Source: an uncultured Opitutia bacterium
GTDB lineage: Bacteria > Verrucomicrobiota > Verrucomicrobiia > Opitutales > Coraliomargaritaceae
Length of the DNA: 34,477 nt
Direction: 5' to 3'
Assembly: GCA_937136395.1 (NCBI GenBank)
Contig: CAKZOI010000014.1
Location: forward strand, 1 to 34,477
Numbering within the stretch: position 1 is the first letter of the stretch; every line of letters starts with the position of its first letter. Under the pieces are notes generated by a model. It was given only the letters and a program-made list of their open reading frames with translations. It was not told the DNA's origin and searched no databases. Of the stretch, positions 8,912-17,615 are shown one piece after another. Position numbers and translations under genes: made by a program.

Positions 8912-10530
8912 TATTCTGCCACCAATCCAAGTGTGCGCAGGTAGCGCATTTGCCTACGGTAGTAAGCCTTGTTGTTTATTTGGGTCTGGACATAAGCGAT
9001 GAATTCGTCGTCCGTCTCAATGCCCTGCACTTCTTTAGCAGCGTCAAGGCTGACCCGAGCTGCGGCTTTGGCCTGCTCGACCTCTTCTTCCATTTTGCTG
9101 TCGACGTAATCACGCGCCCAAGCAATGCGATTGATTGTCGGGTCTGCCTTGGCCGCAAGGTTTAGTTCGTTCTCGAATTTAGCTAGGCGAGCGCCCTTCT
9201 CCTTGTCTACCGTCAATGCATTTTTAGGTATCCCCAAGGTTGCGCGCGCCAAGTCCAAGGCGACGTTGTGGTCGTCATTGCGGCGAGCGTCCACTGCGCC
9301 GAGCAAATCCTTAAACGTCGAGGCACTCATGTCGCCACGAGCACCGACCACGTCACTCAAAGTAATCGTGCCTTGCGCTGACTTAACCCTTAGCGCGTCA
9401 ATAACATCTGGGTTGTCTATGCCGCCCTCTTTTCTAAAGCCAGTTTCCAGCTTGTTTGCTTCATCAGGGTCTATGTCTCTTAACGCCGCCAACTGCGCGT
9501 CGCGCTCCTCTGGGTCGTTGGCAAGCGCAGCTTGCGTAGCTAAGGATGAGTGCTTGTCTGCGACAATCTTGTTCTTGCGCTCAATGCTGTCATACAGATT
9601 TTTCTGGATGACTTCGTTTTCTTCAATCTGCTTAGACGCAGCCAGCACGACCTCTCGGCGGTCTTCCGGCGGCAAGCTATTCAGAAGGATGGCGACGTTG
9701 GGGTCGTCGACCTCACCGGTCAGTATCTGGGTAACGTGCTCGGTCGGCTTGTCCAAAATCCACTCACCAACGCGCTGCTCAATAACCAGCTTCTTTCGTA
9801 GTTCAGCCTCAGCAACCAGCCCCTTCTTTTCGGTGGCGCTCAGGTGAGGACGGCCATAAATCTCTTTGATTTCGTTCTCGATAATCTCAACCGGAGACGT
9901 GACGTTGCCATCCGCCCCAACGACAGCTCCGCCCTCAATGATGGTCGAGAACGTGTCCATAGTGTTGCGAGCACCGGCAAATTCCGTTGCTCTGTTGTCT
10001 TCGATTTGCTGGTCGACTATGCGCTTGTTAAAAGCGTTTAGCTTGTTGTTATATACCGTTGACATCTTGGCGCGGAACTTTGCACCGGCGGCCTTTGTGC
10101 CATACTCGTCCAACACCGAACCCATACCGTCAATGATGGAGTTAAGTTCGGTCGCATACTCAGCTGGCGTCAGGCTGGCCGTCTTAGGGTTTGCGTCCAG
10201 CGACCTAACCTGATCCTGTGCTGCAATTTCCAAGCGACTGTTAAGAACAGCAAGAGCTGACGCGCGTGCAATGTCACCCTCAGGCAGACCCAAGTCGGTT
10301 CCGCTGGCTCTCGCCTGCATCGCTTGCTCCGCCGTCGGCGCGTTTTCAACGCCATACTGAACAGCCTCTTTTTTTTCTGCCTCAAAGGCAAACTCGGCCA
10401 TCTGGTTAAGAGCGCCAGATATGCCTCGAGCTGCCTGCATTTGTGCGCGGCCCGCAGAAACGAAATCAACGCTAGGGACGTCTGCTAATTGCAGCGGGCG
10501 GCGACGGTATCTTTGTAAACGATCTACCAT
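8911..10530 (-). CDS. internal virion protein (T7 gp15 position), 539 aa
   Basis: I take the ATG at 10530-10528 (MVDRLQRYRRRPLQLADVP) rather than an upstream alternative codon inside the neighbouring gene, because that extension would overlap the upstream gene by 80 bases and is low-complexity. The protein is mostly helical, acidic, with a conserved-looking N-terminus (VDFVSAGRAQMQAARGIS) and many coiled-coil segments. It has no enzymatic motif or membrane helix. It follows the gp14-like gene and precedes the other core proteins, matching T7 gp15, a component of the ejected core. Confidence 0.75.
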   Translation of the reverse strand: MVDRLQRYRRRPLQLADVPSVDFVSAGRAQMQAARGISGALNQMAEFAFEAEKKEAVQYGVENAPTAEQAMQARASGTDLGLPEGDIARASALAVLNSRLEIAAQDQVRSLDANPKTASLTPAEYATELNSIIDGMGSVLDEYGTKAAGAKFRAKMSTVYNNKLNAFNKRIVDQQIEDNRATEFAGARNTMDTFSTIIEGGAVVGADGNVTSPVEIIENEIKEIYGRPHLSATEKKGLVAEAELRKKLVIEQRVGEWILDKPTEHVTQILTGEVDDPNVAILLNSLPPEDRREVVLAASKQIEENEVIQKNLYDSIERKNKIVADKHSSLATQAALANDPEERDAQLAALRDIDPDEANKLETGFRKEGGIDNPDVIDALRVKSAQGTITLSDVVGARGDMSASTFKDLLGAVDARRNDDHNVALDLARATLGIPKNALTVDKEKGARLAKFENELNLAAKADPTINRIAWARDYVDSKMEEEVEQAKAAARVSLDAAKEVQGIETDDEFIAYVQTQINNKAYYRRQMRYLRTLGLVAE

Positions 10531-10531
10531 T

Positions 10532-10981
10532 TTAAGCCGTCGGTGTTGGTGTTGTCGATGTTGAGCTAGCGCTTTTCGCAGCCCCGGCAAGCATACCAAC
10601 GGATTGAGCAAACGCGCTCATCTGTGTTGCCTTCGCCTGTGTCATGAGCTGCTCAGACTTCAGCACACCAGAACGCAGAGCAAACTCTCCGCCCTCAGCT
10701 GCTGTAACCAAGTCACCGACACCGGCGGCCAAGTTAAGGGTCGCAATGGTGTCTGCGCTACCGCTTGCTGCATCAATGCCACCAGCGCCAGCATAGGCAT
10801 TTACAGACGCAGCGTTTGCCAACATCTCGTCGAGAACCTCAAGACCCTGCTGCCGGTATTGCAGGTATTGCTGGCGAGCCTTTTGGCGCTCATGCATTGC
10901 CTGCTTGGCCATACCCTTTGCGGATTCTCTGCCGCCCGCATAGGTAACAACTGCTGCTGCGATTTGGAGATATGTGCTCAT
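10532..10981 (-). CDS. internal virion protein B-like (T7 gp14), 149 aa
   Basis: N-terminal hydrophobic helix MSTYLQIAAAVVTYAGG, then a helical QAMHERQKARQQYLQYRQQG segment, then Ala/Gly-rich amphipathic stretches ending in an AGAAKSAS tail. This architecture and size are typical of gp14-like proteins that line the ejection channel in the outer membrane in T7. It directly follows tail tubular protein B, as in T7-like genomes. One base separates its stop from the next gene's start. Confidence 0.8.
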   Translation of the reverse strand: MSTYLQIAAAVVTYAGGRESAKGMAKQAMHERQKARQQYLQYRQQGLEVLDEMLANAASVNAYAGAGGIDAASGSADTIATLNLAAGVGDLVTAAEGGEFALRSGVLKSEQLMTQAKATQMSAFAQSVGMLAGAAKSASSTSTTPTPTA

Positions 10982-13006
10982 TTATTGCCCCGCGCTTACT
11001 TTGTAGTCGATACCCAACAGCGTCATCTTGAGAGGCACTGTCTGGCCGATTGTGATTTGTCCGTCGTAAGTATAACCCAAAATGCCATTCAATGTCTTGA
11101 TGCCTGTGAAATCTTCTACATCGCCATCAAGGATACCTGCGCCGAAGTTTCTGAACGCAACTTCCTTACCGTTGATTGTAAGAGCCTGCGTTTCGAACAG
11201 CTCCGCATTGACCTCAAAGATGCGCTTCTTAAAGCCCTTTAGCGAACCGCTAGACAGCCTCGGCTCGACCGGCAGTGTCTTAACAACTGGCGTGAAGTTA
11301 AGGCCTACCTGATAGCTTGTCGTGGCCGCCTGATCAAACGTAACTGTCGACGGAGAGCCGCCTACGGTTTGATCCGGTTCCACAATGCCATCACGCACGA
11401 TTTTAACTGTCTCAGCTTCAAGATGCGGCATGTTAACTGAGCTGCCGCTGGCACCAGTCTTAGCGCAATCAAGCAATACGCTACTGTCAAATAGCTCAAC
11501 ATAATAGACAGTAGAGCTATTAACAGTGCGCTTGACCACAGTGTATATATCACTGACATCAACGCCGATATTGATGAACTCTCCATCCGTTGTCCATTCC
11601 GACGGCGCGATAACCTGCTGAGACCGCAAGATGGTGTAGCAGGCAATAGAGCCGTCATCATCGTTTACAATCAGCAGCCGGTCACCTTCGTCTGTGCCGG
11701 TAGACCGACGCACTGCCATCTCGCTAGGTGATTTTAACAGATGCGAGGACAAAAGAGAAATCTTGGCTGAGGTATAAGCGGCCACACTGTCGCTGTAAAC
11801 AAACTCTTGGATGGCTCGGCCTTGGCGCTGAATAAAAAGCGTCGAACCGTCCAAGTTCTGCACGCGGATGCCGGGCCTACAGCCAAACGATGTCTGTGCC
11901 TTCACGATAAGGTTGGTAGGCGTAACCGGCTCTTCCAAACCTTGAGGAATGTAGAACTCGCCGCCGGATGTAAAGATTTGCAGGTGACGCCCAGAATACA
12001 TATCGATGATGGCGTTGAACGTGCCGGTGTCCATTGTTGCCTCAACCGCCGCATCGTCCAGTGCCTCGCCGGGGTCGAAGTCGAAGAAGCTGCTTACGCG
12101 AGAACCCCATATGGTCGATGGCCGAGTGCTGGTGCCGCCGAAGTAAAGGCGGCCCTCGTGGAAGGTAACCGCGCGAGGCCAGCCCCGGCTGGAAGACCAA
12201 GTCTCCTCATAGCCGCGCTCAATCTCGAAGTCTGCCTTGGCGATGATTTCGGTGTCAAAAAGCGGCACCTCGGCAAAACACTCAAGCGTATGGTTGTCCA
12301 CTTTGCGCACGATGCGCAAGCGACCGAAAGGCGTTACGTTTAGATACTGCCCCTCATAGTAGCTGGCAGCTTGCGTGAATACGTTACTCTCTGAGCTGCC
12401 GCCACTTTTGTAGGCAGTGATGGTGATGTTGCCGGAGGTGGCGCTCGGCACAAGGTGGTCGAAGCTGTCGGTCGTTAGGGTCGAGCCATCAACGTATGCC
12501 AACGCAAAAGCAAAGCGCGGCACATAGCTAAAGGTTATTGTGCTGATAGTCCAATCGCTGTCGGTCGCACCGCGAACAATTTTTACCGGGGCGAGAGACG
12601 AGTGCACGATGATTACTGTGTCGGCAGATTGGATAAAATTCATTTCCGGCAAGATGGCTGACGTCAAGTCAGTCACCGTCAGGTAATCATTGCCCGACCC
12701 GTTAATGTCAGTGATTTTAACGCCGTCTTTGAACACATACATTTTTTGAGGAGTGAAGATTAGCATATAGCTGTCATCAACACTAAACTCAAACGGCACC
12801 ATTCGCGTAGCGTTGGCGGCACCGCTATCAAGCTCTGCTACAAACTTTGTGCCGTCGCGGCGCTTCGCACCACCCTGCGGCTGGATGGTTACGTTCTGGG
12901 CTGTATCAAGCCCGGAGCCATACTGCTGGATGTCGGTGCGGGCACGCAGCTTCGGATCAAGCTCGCCTGCCGTGAAATCATTTTGGATTTGAATAATCCG
13001 AGACAT
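10982..13006 (-). CDS. tail tubular protein B (T7 gp12-like nozzle), 674 aa
   Basis: N-terminus MSRIIQIQNDFTAGELDPKL followed by RTDIQQYGSGLDTAQN and GGAKRRDGTKFVAEL. This is the hallmark of podoviral nozzle proteins (a beta-propeller family). Later VTFHEGRLYFGGT and TIWGSR are also family features. Length is within the usual 650-850 aa. It forms the distal tail tube under the gatekeeper. ATG 13006 overlaps the stop of gp11-like gene (TAATG). Confidence 0.95.
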   Translation of the reverse strand: MSRIIQIQNDFTAGELDPKLRARTDIQQYGSGLDTAQNVTIQPQGGAKRRDGTKFVAELDSGAANATRMVPFEFSVDDSYMLIFTPQKMYVFKDGVKITDINGSGNDYLTVTDLTSAILPEMNFIQSADTVIIVHSSLAPVKIVRGATDSDWTISTITFSYVPRFAFALAYVDGSTLTTDSFDHLVPSATSGNITITAYKSGGSSESNVFTQAASYYEGQYLNVTPFGRLRIVRKVDNHTLECFAEVPLFDTEIIAKADFEIERGYEETWSSSRGWPRAVTFHEGRLYFGGTSTRPSTIWGSRVSSFFDFDPGEALDDAAVEATMDTGTFNAIIDMYSGRHLQIFTSGGEFYIPQGLEEPVTPTNLIVKAQTSFGCRPGIRVQNLDGSTLFIQRQGRAIQEFVYSDSVAAYTSAKISLLSSHLLKSPSEMAVRRSTGTDEGDRLLIVNDDDGSIACYTILRSQQVIAPSEWTTDGEFINIGVDVSDIYTVVKRTVNSSTVYYVELFDSSVLLDCAKTGASGSSVNMPHLEAETVKIVRDGIVEPDQTVGGSPSTVTFDQAATTSYQVGLNFTPVVKTLPVEPRLSSGSLKGFKKRIFEVNAELFETQALTINGKEVAFRNFGAGILDGDVEDFTGIKTLNGILGYTYDGQITIGQTVPLKMTLLGIDYKVSAGQ

Positions 13007-13617
13007 TAGCGCACATCCGTAAGCGGGAACTCTTGGATGGTCTGCGCCGGTCGGTCTGCGCCGTCAATGTTGATAGCAACGCGAACCAAACCGCCGCGCA
13101 TATTGTCGGAAGGTGAGCCATAGGCACGGTTATGGAAGTAATCGGCCTTGGTGATTTGGTCGGTGATAGGCTCGGCAAACTCGGCAGCCAATGCTGTTTT
13201 TAGCAGGCGCACAAAGTATTGCGGGAAGAGTGAGGCGTCAGGCCGGAACTGGTAGTCAATCCAGACCTCAGGGTAGTCAGTGTAAAAGCCACCAGAGTAA
13301 ATTTCAAAGTCACGCACTGGGCGTCCGCCTACCGCGCTTGTGTTAAACACAGCCTTGGGGTTGCCCAAGATGTCATTCGGCAAAGCATACTTGTGCTTCC
13401 ACTCATTGATAGGCGTATCGGAAAGTTGTGCCAGCTTTATTTTTTTAATCGTCCAGCTGTAGGGATACTGCATCAGCAGCGTGTCTTGGACGTCGTCATA
13501 TAAACGGTCAGCGACCTGCGCCTCGTCTGTGCCGTCGGCAAAACTCGACAGCGGCGAAGCGCCAAGCATGATGAGTGCATCAGAACAGATTGAAAGTTTT
13601 GTGTCGCCAGCAGCCAT
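13006..13617 (-). CDS. tail tubular protein A (T7 gp11-like gatekeeper/adaptor), 203 aa
   Basis: Sequence MAAGDTKLSICSDALIMLGASPLSSFADGTDEA and then the LYDDVQDTLLMQYPYSWT segment is characteristic of gp11-like adaptor proteins that dock to the portal and seal the head. Length 203 aa is normal. It is the first gene after the capsid-unit terminator (13632-13664), with GAGGG in front of the ATG. Confidence 0.95.
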   Translation of the reverse strand: MAAGDTKLSICSDALIMLGASPLSSFADGTDEAQVADRLYDDVQDTLLMQYPYSWTIKKIKLAQLSDTPINEWKHKYALPNDILGNPKAVFNTSAVGGRPVRDFEIYSGGFYTDYPEVWIDYQFRPDASLFPQYFVRLLKTALAAEFAEPITDQITKADYFHNRAYGSPSDNMRGGLVRVAINIDGADRPAQTIQEFPLTDVR

Positions 13618-13631
13618 TACGCCCTCATAAA

Positions 13632-13664
13632 TAAAAAAGGATGGGGGTGACCGAAGCCACCCCC
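13632..13664 (-). terminator. intrinsic terminator after the capsid pair
   Basis: On the - strand a GGGGGTGGC / GTCACCCCC stem (13664-13656 with 13651-13643, one G-U) is closed by a TTCG tetraloop and followed within four bases by six T (13638-13633). It lies between the 90-aa gene stop and the gp11-like start. It is a strong textbook terminator, analogous in position to T-phi of T7. Partial read-through is needed to express the tail genes because no promoter is visible behind it. Confidence 0.9.
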
Positions 13665-13671
13665 AGCCAGA

Positions 13672-13944
13672 TTAGTCGGCGTCAGCGACAGAAACTGCCG
13701 TGCCGTCGGATACGTCAACAACACCAGAGGCGTTCGAAAGAACGACTACGATGCTCATTGTCGGGGTGGCGCTATCGCGGACGAAGATAATATCGCCCAC
13801 TGCCAGAGTGCCGGACAGGTCGTTGAAGTAGCCAGAGGTGTTTACCGTCGCAATATCGTCGGCAGACACATAGGTGTAGATGCTCGGAGCGTTGCCGCTT
13901 TTCGAGGCACCAATGGTATTGAAACCGTCAGTTGAAAAAGCCAT
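13672..13944 (-). CDS. small virion protein encoded with capsid (possible head decoration), 90 aa
   Basis: MAFSTDGFNTIGASKSGNAP opening, then beta-rich sequence with GTLAVGDIIFVRDS and a short acidic C-terminus. The family is common right after podovirus major capsid genes, with no established enzyme function. It is cotranscribed only with the capsid gene between the promoter at 14921-14949 and the terminator at 13632-13664. That suggests it is needed at near-capsid levels, as a decoration or stabilising protein (inference). Ribosome site GGAG, 7 bases before ATG. Confidence 0.8.
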   Translation of the reverse strand: MAFSTDGFNTIGASKSGNAPSIYTYVSADDIATVNTSGYFNDLSGTLAVGDIIFVRDSATPTMSIVVVLSNASGVVDVSDGTAVSVADAD

Positions 13945-13955
13945 TACAAGTCTCC

Positions 13956-14789
13956 TTACTCGGTTGTGCTAACTTTAACAATGCCTTCGTCGTCAATGGC
14001 AACGGCACCAGCCGAGAACATTGAAGAAACCAAGAAGCTGGTTTTTTCCGGGACATAGTTAACTTCGCTGCGTTGGTTCATGCCAATGCCCATACCAACT
14101 GCATCTTTGTGGAAGAAGAAGTTAGTGCGGGTTGACGGAAGCGGCAGACCACCCTCATCACGATCACCAAGAGTGATGAACTTGAAGCCGAGGAATGTGT
14201 CGATTTCACCGCGAACCAGAGCCTTAACAGAAGCAAAGTCAGAAGACGTTACTTCGGTTTCGTCCAGCAAAGACGACAAGCCGTTTGCGTGGATTACTGC
14301 GCAGCGGCCTTCGCTCGGCACGTTTTTCGTGTCGAGAGCTTTTTTGGCAGCCAGCAGTTTGGCGAGGTTCAGGTTTGTGCCTGCACCACCTACAGAGGTA
14401 GCAACAGTTGACGGGCTTGAAGCAGCGTTCAGGGCGTCGATAACAACTTGGTCCATTTGACGGCCAATTGCGTTACCAACAACTTGAACCAGCTCACGAC
14501 GCTCGTCGAAGTTGACTTTCTGTTGGTGGAAAATGTCGCTGTATTCAGCAGCGATATAATCAGTCATGCTGGCGCTAACTTGCGAATAAGTTACGTTCAG
14601 CGGGGTTACGTCTGTTTGCGGAACGCGAACAGTTGCTTGGCCTTTCCCGATTTTCGGGAATTTGACCTGATTGCCTTCGACGTTGCTACGCTCGCGGGTC
14701 ACACCGGCAAGGCTGCGACCAGCCTGATAAGCCTGTTTGACTTCTGCATCGAACAACTGAACGAAAGCGTTTGAAATGCCAATAGCCAT
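13956..14789 (-). CDS. major capsid protein, 277 aa
   Basis: Starts MAIGISNAFVQLFDAEVKQAYQ with RSLAGVTRERSNVEGNQVKFPKIGKG and then VTPLNVTYSQVSASMTDYIAAEYSDIFH. This N-terminal pattern is well known from HK97-fold capsid proteins of small podoviruses. The remainder (DQVVIDALNA, then KALDTKNVP, then GFKFITLGDRDEGG, then FFFHKDAVGMGI) fits the P- and A-domains. Shorter than T7 gp10 but normal for this group. AAGGA precedes the ATG by 7 bases. Expressed from its own promoter (14921-14949). Confidence 0.95.
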   Translation of the reverse strand: MAIGISNAFVQLFDAEVKQAYQAGRSLAGVTRERSNVEGNQVKFPKIGKGQATVRVPQTDVTPLNVTYSQVSASMTDYIAAEYSDIFHQQKVNFDERRELVQVVGNAIGRQMDQVVIDALNAASSPSTVATSVGGAGTNLNLAKLLAAKKALDTKNVPSEGRCAVIHANGLSSLLDETEVTSSDFASVKALVRGEIDTFLGFKFITLGDRDEGGLPLPSTRTNFFFHKDAVGMGIGMNQRSEVNYVPEKTSFLVSSMFSAGAVAIDDEGIVKVSTTE

Positions 14790-14914
14790 TTCTAAGTCCT
14801 TTCAGAATAGGTTAATACAAAATTTTCGTCTCAGGTATCCGTTGCCGGGCTGTTACTTGGGCGCTCACGCTGCGCCCCGGAGCGGGTCTCGTCGGGCCGA
14901 ATGGTTATCCAACA
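14790..14914 (-). promoter_or_regulatory. structured 5' leader of the capsid mRNA
   Basis: About 125 bases lie between the predicted start of transcription (near 14914) and the capsid ATG. The leader RNA can form a GGGCGC / GCGCCC hairpin (14877-14872 with 14864-14859) with seven-base loop, enclosed by an outer CCGGG / CCCGG pairing. No ORF is present. A stabilising 5' structure on an abundant structural mRNA is the simplest reading; a translational operator is an alternative. Confidence 0.5.
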
Positions 14915-14920
14915 AATCAG

Positions 14921-14949
14921 ATTATAGAGAAAAAGGGCGACACTGTAAA
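14921..14949 (-). promoter_or_regulatory. near-consensus sigma-70 promoter for capsid
   Basis: On the - strand TTTACA (14949-14944) and TATAAT (14926-14921) are separated by exactly 17 bases, 11 of 12 positions matching consensus. It points at the capsid gene. Its -35 hexamer forms the loop and one arm of the terminator hairpin at 14930-14960. Confidence 0.8.
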
Positions 14950-14960
14950 CAGTGCCGCCC
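14930..14960 (-). terminator. intrinsic terminator between scaffold and capsid
   Basis: The - strand RNA reads GGGCGGCACUGU, UU, ACAGUGUCGCCC, then UUUUU: a 12-bp stem with a single G-U pair (14960-14949 with 14946-14935) followed by five T (14934-14930). It stops transcripts arriving from portal and scaffold. The capsid promoter is embedded in it. Confidence 0.85.
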
Positions 14961-14999
14961 CCGGGAGGTTAGTCATGAACAAAATAATGATACACCAGT

Positions 15000-15788
15000 T
15001 TATTGCTGGTTTCCATAAATCTGTTCAAAGAGCTTCTCGACCTTACCGCGATAGGCGGGGTCAGTCGTGTAACGTGGGTCAGCGACCATTGCGCCAAGCT
15101 CTTCTTTCGACGGAGCGCCTTCCGGCTCGCCGACACTTGTCGGCACGGTCTGGTCTCCGTAGTAGTTACGAACTTTTTGCAGAGCCTTAATACCCTGAGC
15201 TGTGCCGCCCATAATCTTAAACTCTTCGAAGTCGTCCTCGCCCCACACACCTTTGCGAACCAAGCCTTGTGCCCATTCGGTCATAGACTTGATTGTCAAA
15301 TCAGCGTTCTGGCCGAGAGCTTTGTATTCTTCCTCAAAAGATAACTGCTCTTCCGCCTCAACTTCGCCTGCAAGTTCAACAAACTTTGCGCCGAGTTCTT
15401 CAAAGGCTGCTTGGCTAATGCCATTTTCTTTTGCCCAACTTGAGTAGGTAGAGAGAAGGGGGTCGCCCTCCTCAATGTTTGCGTCACTGAAAAACTTTGT
15501 ATCGTAATTCTCTGGCGCTTTGTGTTTGCCCTGAGAAAACTTTTTCTGCAACTCAGAGTAGCTCTTGGCTAGGTTTTCAATATCCGGGCCGCTCTCGTCG
15601 TTCCAGAATTTTTCAGGGAACCATTCGTCTCGGGTGAACTCAATTTCTTCACCTTCCGCCGCTATCGTGGTGTCAGCCACGCTTGGTTGGTTATCCGGCT
15701 CAAGATGAGAAATTGCTTCTTGCTCCGGCTGTTGGTTATCCTCGCTCTCAACAGAGGCTTGGGCCATCAGGCCTTCGTCTTCGCTCAT
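15000..15788 (-). CDS. capsid assembly scaffolding protein, 262 aa
   Basis: Highly acidic and Gln/Glu-rich N-terminus, a central segment (DEWFPEKFWNDESGPDIENLAKSY) that resembles the scaffold helix region in podoviruses, helical middle, and a positively tipped C-terminus (DPAYRGKVEKLFEQIYGNQQ) as expected for scaffold binding to coat protein. Located between portal/Bbp19 and capsid, the usual place. Start ATG overlaps the Bbp19-like stop (ATGA). Confidence 0.9.
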   Translation of the reverse strand: MSEDEGLMAQASVESEDNQQPEQEAISHLEPDNQPSVADTTIAAEGEEIEFTRDEWFPEKFWNDESGPDIENLAKSYSELQKKFSQGKHKAPENYDTKFFSDANIEEGDPLLSTYSSWAKENGISQAAFEELGAKFVELAGEVEAEEQLSFEEEYKALGQNADLTIKSMTEWAQGLVRKGVWGEDDFEEFKIMGGTAQGIKALQKVRNYYGDQTVPTSVGEPEGAPSKEELGAMVADPRYTTDPAYRGKVEKLFEQIYGNQQ

Positions 15789-16060
15789 AGTTCTGATGCT
15801 CTCCTAATACGTCGCTCGATTTCTCGAACAAGTGAGTTTTGGCCTTCGCGGGCGTAACCGTGTGAGGCGTCCTCACCCGGATACCACGTCGGCTGTTCAA
15901 TCGTCAGCGACCGCAAGTGCCCTAATAGCTCCTGCCCATCATCGCTGCCGAACACGCGCAGAAACAACCGGTCGATGTCGTCCTGATTGTCCTGCTGTGT
16001 TTGTCGGACTTGCGGCTCTACTGTGCGTAGGCCATCCCATCCTTCTGTGCTTTGTGTCAT
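15785..16060 (-). CDS. Bbp19-like small phage protein, 91 aa
   Basis: Contains FLRVFGSDDGQELLGHLRS followed by PGEDASHGYAREGQNSLVREI. This matches the Bbp19-like phage domain pattern (F-x-x-VF, GQ-x-x-L, then EGQ-x-x-x-R-x-I). The family is found in podoviruses between portal and scaffold genes; function is unknown. Good ribosome site AGGAG before the ATG at 16060. Confidence 0.85.
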   Translation of the reverse strand: MTQSTEGWDGLRTVEPQVRQTQQDNQDDIDRLFLRVFGSDDGQELLGHLRSLTIEQPTWYPGEDASHGYAREGQNSLVREIERRIRRASEL

Positions 16061-16079
16061 TGTTCATGATCTCCTGAAA

Positions 16080-17615
16080 TTATTCCATCGGAGGTTCTTC
16101 CTCACCCGGTTGCTCTTGAGCCAACTCCGCCACCTGCTCCATCATCTGCTGGCGCTCTTGCGGGCTGGTTCTCAAATCAGCGGGAACGCCGAGCTTGTCG
16201 GCGATGTGGTCTGCGATGCCATCGGTCTTGATAGCCATCTGACCTTGCGGGCCAAGTGATGATGCAATCTGCACCCACTGCATGACCTTCTCGATGTCGC
16301 CCATATTCTGAGCTTGTGCGATAGGCGATACCGGCGTGACCTTTACCTCAAGGCCATTGACCCGGAGTGGCATCTCGATGATGCCGCGCTCATCCATAAC
16401 GTAAAGAACGCGAGCAACAATCGGCACCATAGTCTCAGTGATGAGGCGGCCAAAGGCTGAACCCAAATTCTGAGCCAACTCTTTCATGCGCTCGGCCACC
16501 TCAGTGGCAGAGCGTGCCGACATGTTGTCCGGCGGCAGCGTATCATCGAGCATGATTTTCTTGATGTTCATCACCAAGTCATTGATGACCAGCTGGCTAA
16601 CATTGAAGTCGCCGGAGCGTGGCAGCATACGCAAGCTCTCGCCTTGCGGCCCACCATTACGCGCGACCGGAATGATTGCACCCGGCGCGATGCGAACGGT
16701 CTGCGGGTTCAAGACCCCGTCATCAGCGGCTGTATATACGCCCGCAATGGACAGGGATGCGTTCTTGAGAAGCAACTCTTTCGTTTTGTTCAGCGTCTTG
16801 ATGTCGGGGATGGCAGTGACCAGCGGGCCACGACCATATACTTCACCGGCCACTTTCATGTAGCGGGCAACAATCCAAGGGCTGGATTTCATGCGGCGCA
16901 TCAGCAGCTCGGCTTTTGCTTCCGGCCAGATAACGTGGTAGCAGAAGTCGCCCTTGTCGGCGTCATACAATGTAGCTTCAAGCAGCTCGACCTCTTCGGT
17001 CGGCTTGTCTTCAATCATGCGCGCGAGGCGATCAGGAATTTCTGCGTCTGACCAGTGCTGCTTGATTGCTTCGGCCTTCATGCGCATCCGGCGATAGACA
17101 TTGTCGACCTTGCCGTGTGCACCCTCTTCAATGGCGACCAGATATTGCGGCACGGCAGTGAAGCGGATTGGGGTTACATCATCGCCCGGCTGCACCAACA
17201 TAACGGCAGTGCCGACGGCCAAGTCCATCAGGAACTCACCCATAGCCAAGTCAAAGTTTGTTTGGCGCAAAAGCGCGAACATTTTCTCGCTGTAAATATC
17301 CAAGGCGGCCTGCGCTTCGATGCGGCGCTCTTCGGGAATATCCGGCCCCGGCTCCAACCGGCACCACGAACCATAAGGTGGGAACAGGCCAGACTGGATA
17401 CGGTTGGCAAAGCGTTGTGTCGCGTTAATCGCGGTGCTGTCAAATACGCGAGCCATTTTGTTCTGACCCGGTGCGCCACCGCCCTCGTAGTAACCGTCGT
17501 AAAGGTTACGCTGCGGCAAGGCATACTCGTAGCAGTCTTCGTAAATCTGACGCCAGTTGTCTTTGCGCTGTTGCGCGAGCGCGTGGCGCTTCATGATTTG
17601 CTCTACACTATGCAT
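16080..17615 (-). CDS. portal / head-to-tail connector protein, 511 aa
   Basis: Opens with a helical region (LAQQRKDNWRQIYEDCYEY then ALPQRNLYDGYYEGG), followed by FDSTAINATQRFANRIQSGLFPPYGSW. This is the classic T7 gp8-family N-terminal signature. Further family features are GEFLMDLAVGTAVMLVQPG and a NMSARSATEVAERM helix. Length fits. The C-terminus is rich in Glu and Gln. It forms the dodecamer at the packaging vertex. Ribosome site AAGGCGA; start overlaps the 3' end of the upstream 91-aa gene by 8 bases. Confidence 0.95.
   Translation of the reverse strand: MHSVEQIMKRHALAQQRKDNWRQIYEDCYEYALPQRNLYDGYYEGGGAPGQNKMARVFDSTAINATQRFANRIQSGLFPPYGSWCRLEPGPDIPEERRIEAQAALDIYSEKMFALLRQTNFDLAMGEFLMDLAVGTAVMLVQPGDDVTPIRFTAVPQYLVAIEEGAHGKVDNVYRRMRMKAEAIKQHWSDAEIPDRLARMIEDKPTEEVELLEATLYDADKGDFCYHVIWPEAKAELLMRRMKSSPWIVARYMKVAGEVYGRGPLVTAIPDIKTLNKTKELLLKNASLSIAGVYTAADDGVLNPQTVRIAPGAIIPVARNGGPQGESLRMLPRSGDFNVSQLVINDLVMNIKKIMLDDTLPPDNMSARSATEVAERMKELAQNLGSAFGRLITETMVPIVARVLYVMDERGIIEMPLRVNGLEVKVTPVSPIAQAQNMGDIEKVMQWVQIASSLGPQGQMAIKTDGIADHIADKLGVPADLRTSPQERQQMMEQVAELAQEQPGEEEPPME

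Noticed and set aside
9125-9847. 240-codon + strand ORF opposite the gp15-like gene
   Set aside because: Ser/Phe/Leu-rich shadow; antisense to a gene with consistent neighbours and start.
10531-10611. 27-codon N-terminal extension of the gp15-like protein
   Set aside because: It lies inside the gp14-like gene in another frame, is His/Arg/Gln-rich and lacks a ribosome site; ATG 10530 directly follows the upstream stop.
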